A stretch of DNA of 50,547 nt from Clostridium peptidivorans (GTDB lineage: Bacteria; Bacillota; Clostridia; Clostridiales; Clostridiaceae), in NCBI RefSeq assembly GCF_900205925.1, contig NZ_OAOD01000022.1, positions 1 through 50,547 on the forward strand. The letters run 5' to 3'. Positions 27,437-36,593 of the stretch are shown here, piece by piece; the stretch's first letter is position 1; every line of letters starts with the position of its first letter. A model generated the notes under the pieces. It was not told the origin of the DNA, ran no database searches, and was given only the letters and a program-made list of their open reading frames with translations. The position numbers were made by a program, and so were the translations under genes.

Positions 27437-28792
27437 TTATAACTTATTTTCTATGAAATATTCTTCTATACTCTGGAAACAGGTATTTACCATAAACTCT
27501 ATTTCCTCTTTGTTAATAATATATGGAGGAATAAAATATAACACATTTCCCATAGGTCTTAGTAGTAATCCTTTGCTAAGAGCAATTTTATAAATTTCAT
27601 AGCCTACTCTCATTTGCCAAGGATAGCTTTCTTTTGTGACTCTATCTTTTACTATTTCAATGGCTGTTATCATGCCTATACTTCTTACTTCCCCTATATG
27701 TTTTGAAGCCGCTGCCTTTTCAAGAGTAAGTTTTCTTATTAGTTTACCCTTTTCCTTATTGTTTTCTATAATATTATCTTCCTCAAATATTTTTAGGTTT
27801 TCCAAAGCAATTGCACAAGCCATGGCATTGCCTGAATAAGTATGACTATGAAGAAATGATTTTCGCTCATTATAATCACCATAAAAACAATCATATACTT
27901 CATCCGTTGTTAAAACTGCGGACATAGGCATATACCCAGCAGAAATCCCCTTTGAAAGGCACATGAAGTCAGGACTTATTCCAGCATGATTACAAGCAAA
28001 CATCTCCCCAGTTCTGCCAAATCCCATTGCAATTTCATCTACAATAAGGTGTATATCATATTTATCACAAAGCTCACGCAGCTTTTTTAAATAAATGGGT
28101 GAATAAATCTTCATACCTGCTGCTCCCTGAACCATAGGCTCAACTATTACAGCACTTATTCCCTCATGGTTTTCCATTATGCACCTCTCCATAACTTCAA
28201 AGCACTCTGCATTACAATTATCTCTAGTACAATTGTATTTGCATCTATAGCAATCAGGTCCATCCACTCTTATAGTATCTAAAAGCAAAGGCTTGTATAC
28301 CATATTAAATTCATCAATATCGCAAACTGACAAAGCACCTAAGGTTTCTCCATGGTATGCATCACTTAGAGCTACGAACCTTCTCTTTTTAGTATTTCCC
28401 TTTTGCATGTTATAATGAAAACTCATCTTTAAGGCTATTTCCACCGCTGAAGATCCATTATCAGAAAAAAATACCTTCTTAAGCTTGTTTGGTGTTATAT
28501 TTACGAGCTTTTCTGCTAACTCTATAGCAGGCTTATTTGAAAAATTAGCAAATATAACGTGTTCAATGCTATCTATTTGCTTTTTTATAGCTTCATTTAT
28601 TCTCTTATTGCTGTGTCCCAGGGTATTTGTCCACCAAGATGATATGCAGTCTAAATATTTATTTCCGTGAATATCATAAAGCCAAACCCCTTCTCCCTTT
28701 TCTATAACAATAGGGTTAAGTTCCTCATAGTCCTTCATTTGTCCACAAGGGTGCCATATATACTTTAAATCTTTTTTTATATAATCATTCAT
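27437..28792 (-). CDS. bioA: Adenosylmethionine-8-amino-7-oxononanoate aminotransferase
   Basis: A 451-residue class III PLP aminotransferase that turns KAPA into DAPA using S-adenosylmethionine. Family marks include IWHPCGQMKDYEE, SSWWTNTLGHSNKRINEAI, FSDNGSSAVEIALKMSFHY, DEIAMGFGRTGEMFA, and the PLP lysine in LSKGISAGYMPMS. The ATG at 28792 is used because GGGGGAGGTG lies 7 bases before it; the in-frame GTG at 28798 overlaps that site. It is the last gene of the biotin operon, 16 bases after bioD. It carries an extra cysteine group CYRCKYNCTRDNCNAEC (about 174-190), unusual for this enzyme class as I know it. Confidence 0.93.
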   Translation of the reverse strand: MNDYIKKDLKYIWHPCGQMKDYEELNPIVIEKGEGVWLYDIHGNKYLDCISSWWTNTLGHSNKRINEAIKKQIDSIEHVIFANFSNKPAIELAEKLVNITPNKLKKVFFSDNGSSAVEIALKMSFHYNMQKGNTKKRRFVALSDAYHGETLGALSVCDIDEFNMVYKPLLLDTIRVDGPDCYRCKYNCTRDNCNAECFEVMERCIMENHEGISAVIVEPMVQGAAGMKIYSPIYLKKLRELCDKYDIHLIVDEIAMGFGRTGEMFACNHAGISPDFMCLSKGISAGYMPMSAVLTTDEVYDCFYGDYNERKSFLHSHTYSGNAMACAIALENLKIFEEDNIIENNKEKGKLIRKLTLEKAAASKHIGEVRSIGMITAIEIVKDRVTKESYPWQMRVGYEIYKIALSKGLLLRPMGNVLYFIPPYIINKEEIEFMVNTCFQSIEEYFIENKL

Positions 28793-28808
28793 ATCCACAC
28801 CTCCCCCT

Positions 28809-29537
28809 TTATTTAAGTTCTTCCATACATTCTATTATCTTCTCAATTTTAAAAGTCTTTTCAGCATTTGCTTTTATAGCTTCTGTCATATTATCATCTA
28901 AGTTTTCAATATCTTTAAGCTTGCCTATAATAGGTACTTTCGTAATCTTTTCTATGATTTTAATATTATCATCACAAACAAGATCTTCTTTATAGTTGTT
29001 TATTATAATACCTTTAATATTAATTCCTAAGTTTTCTATAGCTCTTACTGTAAGCACTGTATGATTTATTGTTCCAACACCAGCCCTTGCAACAATAATA
29101 ACGCTCATATCTAAATCCTTAATAAGATTCTCCAGGGTATATAACCCTCTTTCGTCATCTATCAATGGACACACTATTCCACCGCTGCCTTCAGCAATTA
29201 TAAAATCATACTTTTTCTTTAAAAAAGCATATTTTTCTCTTACTATATCCAAATCTATAGGGTTACCTTCTAGTTTTGCTGCAAGATGAGGTGATACTGC
29301 TGTCTTATAAATATAGGGTGTGATGTTTTCATAGGACTCTTCTAATTTACTCACTTCACTTACAAGCTTAGTATCACCTGGAATAAGTTTATCCTCTATT
29401 TCTAAAGCACCGCTTAGTGCTGCTTTAAAATAAGTAGCATTATATCCATTGCTTCTAAGAACATGCATAAGTCCAGCAGTTACAACAGTCTTTCCAACAT
29501 CAGTATCTGTTCCAACTATAAATACTCCCTTAGCCAT
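28809..29537 (-). CDS. bioD: Dethiobiotin synthetase
   Basis: A 242-residue ATP-dependent carboxylase that closes the ureido ring of DAPA to dethiobiotin. The P-loop [11 protein letters not shown] is at the N-terminus and the catalytic-site stretch [11 protein letters not shown] lies near residue 115. The start overlaps bioB by 8 bases; its ribosome site GGAGG is inside bioB. Confidence 0.94.
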   Translation of the reverse strand: MAKGVFIVGTDTDVGKTVVTAGLMHVLRSNGYNATYFKAALSGALEIEDKLIPGDTKLVSEVSKLEESYENITPYIYKTAVSPHLAAKLEGNPIDLDIVREKYAFLKKKYDFIIAEGSGGIVCPLIDDERGLYTLENLIKDLDMSVIIVARAGVGTINHTVLTVRAIENLGINIKGIIINNYKEDLVCDDNIKIIEKITKVPIIGKLKDIENLDDNMTEAIKANAEKTFKIEKIIECMEELK

Positions 29538-30513
29538 TTTTTCTAACCTCCAGCTTTAATTCACTTACCATTTTCTTATCATCACATATTTTATTGCCTG
29601 ATGTTGTCAGGTAATTTCCTGTGATTGTAGCATTGGCCCCTGCATTAAAACAATTTTTGCCGTATTCATCAATGAGGTTTCTTCCTCCAGCAAGTCTTAT
29701 AAGAGCCTTAGGATCCACAAATCTAAAGATGGCAATAGTTTTTAATATTTCATCTTGACTTAATCTTTCTTGATTTTCTAAAGGTGTTCCTTTCACTGGA
29801 TTTAATACATTTATAGGAATGGACTTAACCTCTAAGTCTCTCAGCTGAAAAGCTAACTTCACTCTGTCCTCTAAGCTTTCTCCAAGCCCAATAATTCCCC
29901 CTGAACAAACAGCCATACCAGCTTTTTTAGCTGCATTTATAGTATCTATTCTCTCATCATAGCTGTGAGTGGTACATATTCTTTCATAATAATCTCTGCT
30001 GGTTTCCAAATTATGATGATACATAGTTATTCCAGTTTCTCTTAGGCTGAGAAGCTCACCATATCCTAGTATTCCTAATGATGCACATAAGTCCATTTTT
30101 ACTTCTTTATTTAGCTCTTCGTAAATCTCTAAAACCTTCTTAAAATCACTGCCAATAATTCCTCTGCCGCTGGTCACTAAGGAAAATCTATTCACTCCCT
30201 CATTTTCATTTTCCTTAGCAAGCTTTAAAGCTGCTTCCTTTGAAACTAAATCATATACATCTACATCGGTTTTATAGTGGGCAGATTGGGCACAAAATTT
30301 GCAGTCCTCAGAGCAGTGTCCTGACTTTGCATTCATAATACTGCAAAGATCCACTTCCCTGCCACAAAAAAATTCCCTTATGTTATTAGCACTGTTACAT
30401 AGTTCTGCTATATCCTCCTTTCCTTCAATGCCTGCTAATTTCATAGCTTCTTCAAAACTTATAAACTGTCCTCCTAAAACCTTTTCCTCTAAACCCTTAA
30501 TAAACTCTTTCAT
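29530..30513 (-). CDS. bioB: Biotin synthase
   Basis: A 327-residue radical-SAM enzyme that inserts sulfur into dethiobiotin. The SAM-cluster cysteines are C67, C71 and C74 ([16 protein letters not shown]). The family segments [26 protein letters not shown] and [12 protein letters not shown] follow in order, and RLAGGRNLI holds the arginine ligand of the second cluster. It follows bioY by 24 bases. Confidence 0.95.
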   Translation of the reverse strand: MKEFIKGLEEKVLGGQFISFEEAMKLAGIEGKEDIAELCNSANNIREFFCGREVDLCSIMNAKSGHCSEDCKFCAQSAHYKTDVDVYDLVSKEAALKLAKENENEGVNRFSLVTSGRGIIGSDFKKVLEIYEELNKEVKMDLCASLGILGYGELLSLRETGITMYHHNLETSRDYYERICTTHSYDERIDTINAAKKAGMAVCSGGIIGLGESLEDRVKLAFQLRDLEVKSIPINVLNPVKGTPLENQERLSQDEILKTIAIFRFVDPKALIRLAGGRNLIDEYGKNCFNAGANATITGNYLTTSGNKICDDKKMVSELKLEVRKNG

Positions 30514-30537
30514 TTTATACTTCCCCCTTATTATTTT

Positions 30538-31092
30538 TTAAACAATATGTCCACTTTTTCTTAATATAGGTAATATCTTTACTGAAATATAGGCCGCAAA
30601 TACTGTTAATACTAAATCTCCGCCTATACAAACTACAAATCCATAAAAAAATACAAAATAAAATGAAATGCTTTGTCCTAGATATAAATTATAACTAATG
30701 TACAAATATATTACTCCAAGCAGGTATATAAAGAACAGACCAGAAAGCAGCATAAATATTGCCTTAGTAAAAGTCAGCTCCTTAACATTTTCTCTAATTT
30801 TACCTATAACATAAGCCGCTATGATAAATCCTATAAGATATCCAAAGGTAGGTTTGAATACATAGTTAAAACCACCACCTTCAGTAAACACAGGTACTCC
30901 TAAAAGTCCAATAGATACATAAACTATTTGTGATAAGGCCCCTAGTCTTGAACCTAAAATCACACCCGCCAATGCGCAAAATAGATATTGAAGAGTAAAA
31001 GGTACATATGGTACTGGTATCTTAATAAATGCTCCAATTGCCGTTAAAGCTGCAAACATAGCCACCAAAATTAAATTTCTTGTATTTCTCAT
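30538..31092 (-). CDS. bioY: Biotin ECF transporter substrate-binding protein
   Basis: A 184-residue integral membrane S-component that binds biotin. It has about six hydrophobic segments, with the family stretches FIKIPVPYVPFTLQYLF (about 22-38), GSRLGALSQIVYVSIGLLGVPVF (about 47-70) and KPTFGYLIGFIIAAYVIG (about 79-96). It would pair with a shared EcfAAT energising module encoded elsewhere. It is the first gene of the operon, behind a promoter overlapped by a BirA-type operator. Confidence 0.93.
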   Translation of the reverse strand: MRNTRNLILVAMFAALTAIGAFIKIPVPYVPFTLQYLFCALAGVILGSRLGALSQIVYVSIGLLGVPVFTEGGGFNYVFKPTFGYLIGFIIAAYVIGKIRENVKELTFTKAIFMLLSGLFFIYLLGVIYLYISYNLYLGQSISFYFVFFYGFVVCIGGDLVLTVFAAYISVKILPILRKSGHIV

Positions 31093-31131
31093 AAAATATA
31101 CTCTCCTTACAATATTTGCTTTCTTGTATCA

Positions 31132-31160
31132 ATAATAATAAAAAAATTTTCTATTGTCAA
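31132..31160 (-). promoter_or_regulatory. sigma-A promoter of the biotin operon
   Basis: Minus-strand TTGACA (31155-31160), 17-bp spacer, TATTAT (31132-31137). The -35 box lies inside a half-site of the BirA operator. Confidence 0.82.
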
Positions 31161-31185
31161 CCTAATAATTGAATTCAGTTTACAA
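31154..31185. promoter_or_regulatory. BirA (biotin repressor) operator
   Basis: Half-sites TTGTCAACC (31154-31162) and AGTTTACAA (31177-31185) form an inverted repeat with a 14-bp gap, the layout known for BirA sites. It overlaps the -35 box, so biotin-loaded BirA should block transcription of bioYBDA. Confidence 0.8.
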
Positions 31186-31194
31186 TTAACTTGC

Positions 31195-31230
31195 AAAAAA
31201 GAAGCAATGGATTGCCCTATTGCTTCTTTT
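31195..31230 (-). terminator. Terminator of mgtE; dispersed hairpin repeat copy
   Basis: A 14-bp stem, 31197-31210 with 31217-31230 (AGCAATGG/CTATTGCT core with one G-T pair), flanked by A and T runs so that it works in both directions. It belongs to a repeat family also seen at 33219, 45334 and 49134. Confidence 0.8.
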
Positions 31231-31355
31231 ATTTCTCACATTATAAACTGATAATGATATTTATTGGAACATCACTTTTACCAAAGGTCCATACAGCGGT
31301 TCTTATATATTTCTAACTGTATAGCATTTTGAAATAATGGTATTATAGTGTATAT

Positions 31356-32699
31356 TTACATTAAAAGAGGTAAAAACATTTTTGATAATCCTAAAAAGAT
31401 AAAAAAACCAAAAACATCCGTCGCTGTTGTTAAAAATATAGCCGAAGCTAATGCTGGATCTATACCAAATACCTTTAGTGATAAAGGGATTAAAAAACCA
31501 AAAAATCCTGCTATCACTAGATTTCCAATCATGGCAGCAAAAATAATTAATCCAAGATAAGGGTTATTATACTTCATATAAAGTATAATACCTGTTAAAA
31601 TCCCTGTGGCTGCACCATTTATTACCCCCAGGGCAATTTCTTTAAATACTAGCTTCCAATTCTTTTTCAGACTAACTTCTCCAAGGGCAATACTTCTAAT
31701 TACAACTGATAAAGTCTGAGTACCTGCATTTCCTCCCATTCCTGCAACAATAGGCATCGCAGCAGCTAAAGCTACTACCTGAGCTATAACATCTTCAAAT
31801 AACCCTACAGTAAAGGAAGCTAAAAAAGCAGTTCCCAAATTAATAAATAACCAAGGTAGCCTCTTTTTAATAGAGGTTTTGAGTGTACCATCCACTCTCT
31901 CTTCTTTACTTACACCACCTAACCTTAGCATATCCTCTGTTTGTTCTTCAACAATAACATCAATTATATCGTCAACTGTAATAATTCCTAAAAGACAATT
32001 TTTATGATTAATAACTGGAATAGCCTTTAAATCATATTTTGAAACAAGTAAAGATACTTTTTCTTGGTCCACTTCAGGATTAACAGAAATTACATTATCA
32101 TTCATTATATCAATTAACCTTTTATCTTCAGATGCCAGCAATATATCTCGTAAATCTGCTGTTCCAATTAACTCTTTATTTTTATCTACTACAAATATAA
32201 CTTCGATTATTTCTGTTTTAGGGCCAATTTCTCTAATCTTTTTTAAGGCTTCCTCTATGGTCAAATCGCTTTTTAGTGCAATATATTCCGTTGTCATGAT
32301 ACCACCAGCACTGTCTTCATCATAACCTAGCAATTCTTGAAGTTGTTTGGTATCATCTTTCTTCATCATTTTTAATAAATCTTTTCTAATTTTAATGGGA
32401 AGGTTTCCTAAAATATCAACGATATCATCATTGGACATATAGGAAAATAAATCTACAATATCTCGAAAATTAACCAGTTTAATAATTCTAACTTGCAACT
32501 GATAACTAGATTGTTCCATAATCTCAGCCATAAGCTCATTATGTATTAGTCCATAAAATTTGAATAAGCTTTCATCATCAAAATCTTCTAAAACTAGTGC
32601 AATGTCTATGGGATACATATGATTAATAGTTTCATATATTTTGTCCTTATTATTTTCTAATAAGCTATTTATTAATGCGTCTTGTTTTTCTTGGAACAT
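31356..32699 (-). CDS. mgtE: Magnesium transporter MgtE
   Basis: A 447-residue Mg2+ channel with the full MgtE layout: N-terminal superhelical domain (about 1-125), a pair of CBS domains (about 130-250; MTTEYIALKSDLTIEEALKK and VSLLVSKYDLKAIPVIN), a plug helix, and five membrane helices (about 275-445) including the pore stretch PIVAGMGGNAGTQTLSVVIRSIALG, with the pore-lining acidic residue expected in FLTTATDVFGFF. The ribosome site AGAGGTG precedes the ATG. Expression is governed by the M-box about 200 bases upstream. Confidence 0.95.
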   Translation of the reverse strand: MFQEKQDALINSLLENNKDKIYETINHMYPIDIALVLEDFDDESLFKFYGLIHNELMAEIMEQSSYQLQVRIIKLVNFRDIVDLFSYMSNDDIVDILGNLPIKIRKDLLKMMKKDDTKQLQELLGYDEDSAGGIMTTEYIALKSDLTIEEALKKIREIGPKTEIIEVIFVVDKNKELIGTADLRDILLASEDKRLIDIMNDNVISVNPEVDQEKVSLLVSKYDLKAIPVINHKNCLLGIITVDDIIDVIVEEQTEDMLRLGGVSKEERVDGTLKTSIKKRLPWLFINLGTAFLASFTVGLFEDVIAQVVALAAAMPIVAGMGGNAGTQTLSVVIRSIALGEVSLKKNWKLVFKEIALGVINGAATGILTGIILYMKYNNPYLGLIIFAAMIGNLVIAGFFGFLIPLSLKVFGIDPALASAIFLTTATDVFGFFIFLGLSKMFLPLLM

Positions 32700-32786
32700 A
32701 TTTCTTCACCTCTGTCGTATTTCAGCTTTATTTGATAGTTCATATTAAATTATCTTATCCCGGTGAAGAGATATTAGTACAAATAA

Positions 32787-32876
32787 TTACGTTAAGTAAG
32801 AAGAATAGAAAATAAACTTTATATAACTAAATGCATTATTAATCTCTCCATCCATACTACTATCATCGTCTTCCAT
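32787..32876 (-). CDS. 29-residue leader peptide between M-box and mgtE
   Basis: An ATG at 32876 follows a near-perfect AGGAGGTGAG site by a good distance and opens a 29-codon ORF. The peptide begins MEDDDSSMDGEINN and ends in a hydrophobic/aromatic stretch (FSYIKFIFYSSYLT). It lies directly after the M-box terminator, so it is made only when Mg2+ is low, and it ends 87 bases before mgtE. The acidic N-terminus followed by a hydrophobic tail could suit a small membrane or metal-sensing peptide, but I know no homologue. It may instead be a chance ORF with a strong site. Confidence 0.5.
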   Translation of the reverse strand: MEDDDSSMDGEINNAFSYIKFIFYSSYLT

Positions 32877-32890
32877 TCTTCTCACCTCCT

Positions 32891-33106
32891 AAAACAAAAA
32901 CCTCCGTCACAACTTGAATATGACGAAGGTATTATCTACAAATACTTTCTCGTTCAAGTTTTAGCTCTACTAGGCAGTGAAGTTGCATTAGATTAAACCT
33001 TCTTTGTTCGGCAAAATCTGTTGGCCAGTGCAGAATGTTTCCATTCTTTTACGGCAGCAACCCATATCCTTATAGTAGCCTCACCTACCGAGGATTATTT
33101 AATTTC
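32891..33106 (-). ncRNA. M-box (ykoK) magnesium riboswitch with terminator
   Basis: On the minus strand the leader opens with GGTAGGTGAGGCTACTATA followed by AGGATATGGGTTGCTGCC, the conserved core of M-box RNAs. At its end CCTTCGTCA/TGACGGAGG (32901-32929) forms a terminator followed by TTTTTGTTTT. The segment AACTTGAA (32911-32918 on +) is complementary to TTCAAGTT (32953-32960), giving an alternative antiterminator. High Mg2+ should stop transcription before mgtE. Confidence 0.93.
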
Positions 33107-33112
33107 AATAAA

Positions 33113-33141
33113 AGTATATTCTTTTTACATATCAATGTCAA
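33113..33141 (-). promoter_or_regulatory. sigma-A promoter of the M-box/mgtE transcript
   Basis: Minus-strand TTGACA (33136-33141), 17-bp spacer, TATACT (33113-33118). Transcription would begin just before the riboswitch. Confidence 0.85.
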
Positions 33142-33218
33142 CGCTTTAAAAATCAGAACTGGCTCACTTTTACATTTTTAAAATTCCTAAGGTGAATTTT
33201 ACAAACACACAAGCGCCT

Positions 33219-33243
33219 ATGGATTATTCTATTGCTTCTTTTA
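33219..33243 (-). repeat. Degenerate copy of the dispersed hairpin repeat
   Basis: The right half (GGATTATTCTATTGCTTC) is identical to the copy at 49134, but the left arm has decayed, leaving only a weak stem. It sits 4 bases past the livF stop and may still act as a poor terminator. Confidence 0.5.
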
Positions 33244-33246
33244 ATT

Positions 33247-33948
33247 TTACTGCCCAAGATAATGTTTTGCTAGATCTTCTTTCTCCAAGAGTTCATTTCC
33301 TGTACCTGTAGCTTCTATCTTACCAACATCTAACATGTATGCTCTATCACATATCCTTAGAGCCTTATATGCATTTTGCTCAACAATTAATATTCCAGTT
33401 CCCTCTCTATTTATTTCCTTAATAATTTCAAAAATTTGATTTACAATTATTGGAGCAAGTCCAAGGGATGGTTCATCAAGAAGAAGTAGCTTTGGTTTTG
33501 CCATGAGTCCTCTGCTAATTGCAAGCATTTGCTGTTCTCCGCCGCTTAAGAGCCCTCCATACTGCTGTTCTCTTTGTTTTAATATTGGAAAGAGCTCATA
33601 TATATGTTTTAAATCCTTTTCTATTTCACTTTTTTTATTTCTAAGAAACGCACCTACCATTAGATTTTCGTAAACAGTAAGATTAGGGAATATCTGTCTT
33701 CCCTCTGGAACATGAGAAATTCCTACTTTAACTACTTCATATGGAGATGAAGGAACTTTATTGCCATCAAAGGTAATACCATCAGACTCACATTTCATAA
33801 GGCCTGTAATACATTTAAGCAAGGTTGATTTTCCTGCTCCATTAGAACCAAGAATGGCTACTATCTCATTATCATTAACTTCTATACTTACTCCTCTTAT
33901 TGCATTAATTCCACCATATCTCGCTCTTAAATTATCTACCTTTAACAT
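33247..33948 (-). CDS. livF: Branched-chain amino acid-type ABC ATPase LivF
   Basis: A 233-residue ABC ATPase of the LivF subgroup: Walker A GSNGAGKST, Q-loop region SHVPEGRQIFPNLTVYENL, signature LSGGEQQMLAISRGL, Walker B LLLLDEPSLGLAP. I start at the ATG at 33948 behind GAGGAGA, which overlaps livG by 17 bases. It is the last gene of a long operon whose first genes handle a carbohydrate-like substrate, so the importer's cargo need not be leucine. Confidence 0.9.
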   Translation of the reverse strand: MLKVDNLRARYGGINAIRGVSIEVNDNEIVAILGSNGAGKSTLLKCITGLMKCESDGITFDGNKVPSSPYEVVKVGISHVPEGRQIFPNLTVYENLMVGAFLRNKKSEIEKDLKHIYELFPILKQREQQYGGLLSGGEQQMLAISRGLMAKPKLLLLDEPSLGLAPIIVNQIFEIIKEINREGTGILIVEQNAYKALRICDRAYMLDVGKIEATGTGNELLEKEDLAKHYLGQ

Positions 33949-34723
33949 CGCAAATCTCCTCCTCTCCAAGGTACGCCTCTATAACCACCTTATTATTCTT
34001 TATTTCATCTGTATTTCCACATGCAATAGTCTTACCAAAGTTTAATACTGTTACATTTTCACATAATCCTGAAACCACATCCATATGATGTTCAATCATC
34101 AGTATTGTTAAATTAAATTTTTCTTTTAATTCCTTTATAAAATTAACAAGTTCCTTTGATTCCTCATGATTCATACCCGCTGCTGGTTCATCAAGAAGGA
34201 GCAGCTTTGGATTTAATGCAAGTGCTCTAGCTATTTCAACCTTTCTTTGATCACCATAAGGAAGACTTCCAGCTAAATCATTTAACTTATGATCAAGTTC
34301 AAGTATTTTAAGTAAGTTTATTGCCCTTTCTCTTAGATTTATCTCATTTTTTTTATAATTACCTATATGAGTTACGGCAGTAAAAAAATTATATTTTGCA
34401 TCCATGTGACTTGCAATTAAAATATTTTCAAGAACAGATACCTGTGAAAACAATCTTATATTTTGAAAGGTTCTTGCTATACCAAGCCTTGCAATCATAA
34501 AGGGCTTTTGTCCAGTTATATCATTACCATCAAAATGAATAGTTCCTGATGTAGGAGCATAAATGCCTGTGATATTATTAAATATTGTTGTCTTACCGGC
34601 ACCATTGGGACCAATTAGCCCATGAATTTTACCTTTCTCAAGCCTCACTGAAAAATTATCGATTGCCTTTACTCCACCAAACTGCTTATTTACATTTTTC
34701 ATTTCTAAAATTGTTTCACTCAT
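33932..34723 (-). CDS. livG: Branched-chain amino acid-type ABC ATPase LivG
   Basis: A 263-residue ABC ATPase: Walker A GPNGAGKTT, the LivG-type RTFQNIRLFSQVSVLENI, signature LPYGDQRKVEIARAL, Walker B LLLLDEPAAGMNHEE, switch histidine in MIEHHMDVV. The start overlaps the livM stop by 4 bases. It forms the heterodimer with LivF. Confidence 0.9.
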   Translation of the reverse strand: MSETILEMKNVNKQFGGVKAIDNFSVRLEKGKIHGLIGPNGAGKTTIFNNITGIYAPTSGTIHFDGNDITGQKPFMIARLGIARTFQNIRLFSQVSVLENILIASHMDAKYNFFTAVTHIGNYKKNEINLRERAINLLKILELDHKLNDLAGSLPYGDQRKVEIARALALNPKLLLLDEPAAGMNHEESKELVNFIKELKEKFNLTILMIEHHMDVVSGLCENVTVLNFGKTIACGNTDEIKNNKVVIEAYLGEEEICDVKGR

Positions 34724-35595
34724 TTTTTATTCACCTCTGTAGTATGCTTTTTTATAAAAAGCCTTTTAATACCTGAAAGTGAGAATTCTTTATACCCCAT
34801 AAGTCCGCTTGGCCTTAGTGTTATAACAAGAACAACTGCTAGTCCATAAAATAACATTCTATAGCTTGCAAAAGCTCTCATAGCCTCTGGAAGCACTGTA
34901 AGTATTATTGTTGATATAATTGAGCCTGTTAAGCTTCCAAGACCACCAATAACAACTGTTATTGTGAGTTCTGATGATTTATCAAGATTAAACATTGCAG
35001 GTGTTATAAATGTATAGTAATGAGCAAACAATGCTCCTGCCCATCCTGCAAGAAACGCACTAATTGTAAATGACATTTGTTTTGCCTTTACTACATCAAC
35101 ACCAGACGCAGCCGCAGCTACCTCCTGTTCCCTAACTGCAACTAAGTTTCTTCCATACTTTGAATGAGTGAAATTCCAAGCTAAAAAGGCCGCAAGCACA
35201 ACAGAAACTACAACCACTGTTATAGTAGTACTTTGCTTAATACCTGCAAATCCCCTTGCTCCCCCTGTGTACTTATCCATATACTCCATAAATACCCTTG
35301 TACATTCTCCAAAACCAAGGGTTGTAATTAAAAAATAATCTCCCTTAAGATTTAATGTAAGTTTTCCAAGACCGTAGCTTAAAATAGCAGCCATAGAAGC
35401 ACCTAGTATCACTGCCATAACAAATGGAACATGAAACTTAGTTGTTAAAATTGCAGAAGTATATGCTCCTATTGACATAAAGCCTGCATTACCAAAGGAA
35501 AACAGTCTTGTAAATCCTGTGAGTATTGATATTCCAAGAACAGCTATTATGTTAATACCTACAAGTATAATTATTCCTCCAATATATCCTGACAT
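34720..35595 (-). CDS. livM: Branched-chain amino acid-type ABC permease LivM
   Basis: A 291-residue membrane protein with about eight to nine hydrophobic segments. Family blocks are FSFGNAGFMSIGAYTSAIL (about 33-51), LKGDYFLITTLGFGE (about 83-97) and VVIGGLGSLTGSIISTIIL (about 213-231), the last being the ATPase-contact loop. It follows livH by 17 bases. Confidence 0.9.
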   Translation of the reverse strand: MSGYIGGIIILVGINIIAVLGISILTGFTRLFSFGNAGFMSIGAYTSAILTTKFHVPFVMAVILGASMAAILSYGLGKLTLNLKGDYFLITTLGFGECTRVFMEYMDKYTGGARGFAGIKQSTTITVVVVSVVLAAFLAWNFTHSKYGRNLVAVREQEVAAAASGVDVVKAKQMSFTISAFLAGWAGALFAHYYTFITPAMFNLDKSSELTITVVIGGLGSLTGSIISTIILTVLPEAMRAFASYRMLFYGLAVVLVITLRPSGLMGYKEFSLSGIKRLFIKKHTTEVNKK

Positions 35596-35612
35596 TTTTT
35601 CACCAACTTTCC

Positions 35613-36485
35613 TTAAGCTTTATCTTCCACTTCTTTACCCAAAAGACCAGTAGGTTTAACAAGAAGAATTAATACGAGAAGTCCAAAAACAAACAAGTCT
35701 CTAAGTGTTGTGTTAATATAAGCAGATACAAATGTCTCCATTATTCCAATAATAAAAGCACCAATTATTGCTCCAGGAACACTACCAAGGCCACCAAGAA
35801 CTGATGCTATAAATGCCTTTAGCGAAGTGTTTCCCATCAGTGGATATACGGTATATTTCATTCCAAGGAGCATTCCAGCTGCTCCTGCAAGTGATCCAGA
35901 AAGAAAGAATACAAGCATTATATATTTATCAACGTTTACTCCAAGGATTGAAGCTGTTCTCATATTTGAAGATACCGCTCTAACTGCAAGTCCAAATTTA
36001 GTTTTATTAATTAAAAATGAGAGTAAAATTAATGCCGCAAGTACAATAAGAAGTGAGAATATATCAAGAACTCCTATTTTTGCGTTTCCTAAGGATAATG
36101 CCTTTACAGGAAACACTGGAGGAAATGTCTTAAATTTTGGTCCAATTAATAACATAACTGCATTTTGAAATGTTATTGATAGTCCCATGGCTGCTATCAT
36201 TAAAAACATTGTAGGTGAATTATTATTTCTAATGCGCCTATATGCAATTCTTTCGTTTAATATACTAATTATTCCTGCACCTAGTACTGCAAGAATAGCA
36301 GAAAGCCAGAATGGCATATGTCCTGTGGTAACACTTAATAGTCCCATATAAGCACCAAGCATGGCAACATCACCGTGGGCCCAGTTAGAAAATCCAAGTA
36401 AACTATATATAAGTGCATAACCTGTAGCTAGTAACGCATAAATTCCACCAATTGAAATGCCATTTATAATCTGCTGAAGTAACAT
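35613..36485 (-). CDS. livH: Branched-chain amino acid-type ABC permease LivH
   Basis: A 290-residue membrane protein with about eight hydrophobic segments. Typical stretches are GISIGGIYALLATGYALIYS (about 9-28), NWAHGDVAMLGAYMGL (about 33-48), the MAAMGLSITFQNAVML region near residue 100, and VLGGLGSVPGAIIGAFIIGI (about 230-249). It pairs with LivM. A 62-base hairpin region separates it from the binding-protein gene. Confidence 0.9.
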   Translation of the reverse strand: MLLQQIINGISIGGIYALLATGYALIYSLLGFSNWAHGDVAMLGAYMGLLSVTTGHMPFWLSAILAVLGAGIISILNERIAYRRIRNNNSPTMFLMIAAMGLSITFQNAVMLLIGPKFKTFPPVFPVKALSLGNAKIGVLDIFSLLIVLAALILLSFLINKTKFGLAVRAVSSNMRTASILGVNVDKYIMLVFFLSGSLAGAAGMLLGMKYTVYPLMGNTSLKAFIASVLGGLGSVPGAIIGAFIIGIMETFVSAYINTTLRDLFVFGLLVLILLVKPTGLLGKEVEDKA

Positions 36486-36511
36486 CTATGCCCCTCCTCC
36501 TTTATAATTTG

Positions 36512-36573
36512 GTGGGACTATCTCATAGTGCTTAAAGGCACATTATGATTAGCCTCCTTCGAGACAATCCCAC
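36512..36573 (-). other. Long intercistronic hairpin between binding protein and livH
   Basis: GTGGGACTATCTC (36512-36524) pairs with GAGACAATCCCAC (36561-36573) with two G-U-type mismatches, and an inner GTGC/GCAC stem lies between. No T run follows. It has the same place in this operon as the 23483-23544 hairpin has in the inositol operon. Confidence 0.65.
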
Positions 36574-36593
36574 ATTCTTAAAACAACTTAAAC

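Noticed and set aside
30299..30541. Open frame on the plus strand over bioB
   Set aside because: It is a shadow of bioB with no ribosome site; the same holds for the other short opposite-strand frames inside genes.
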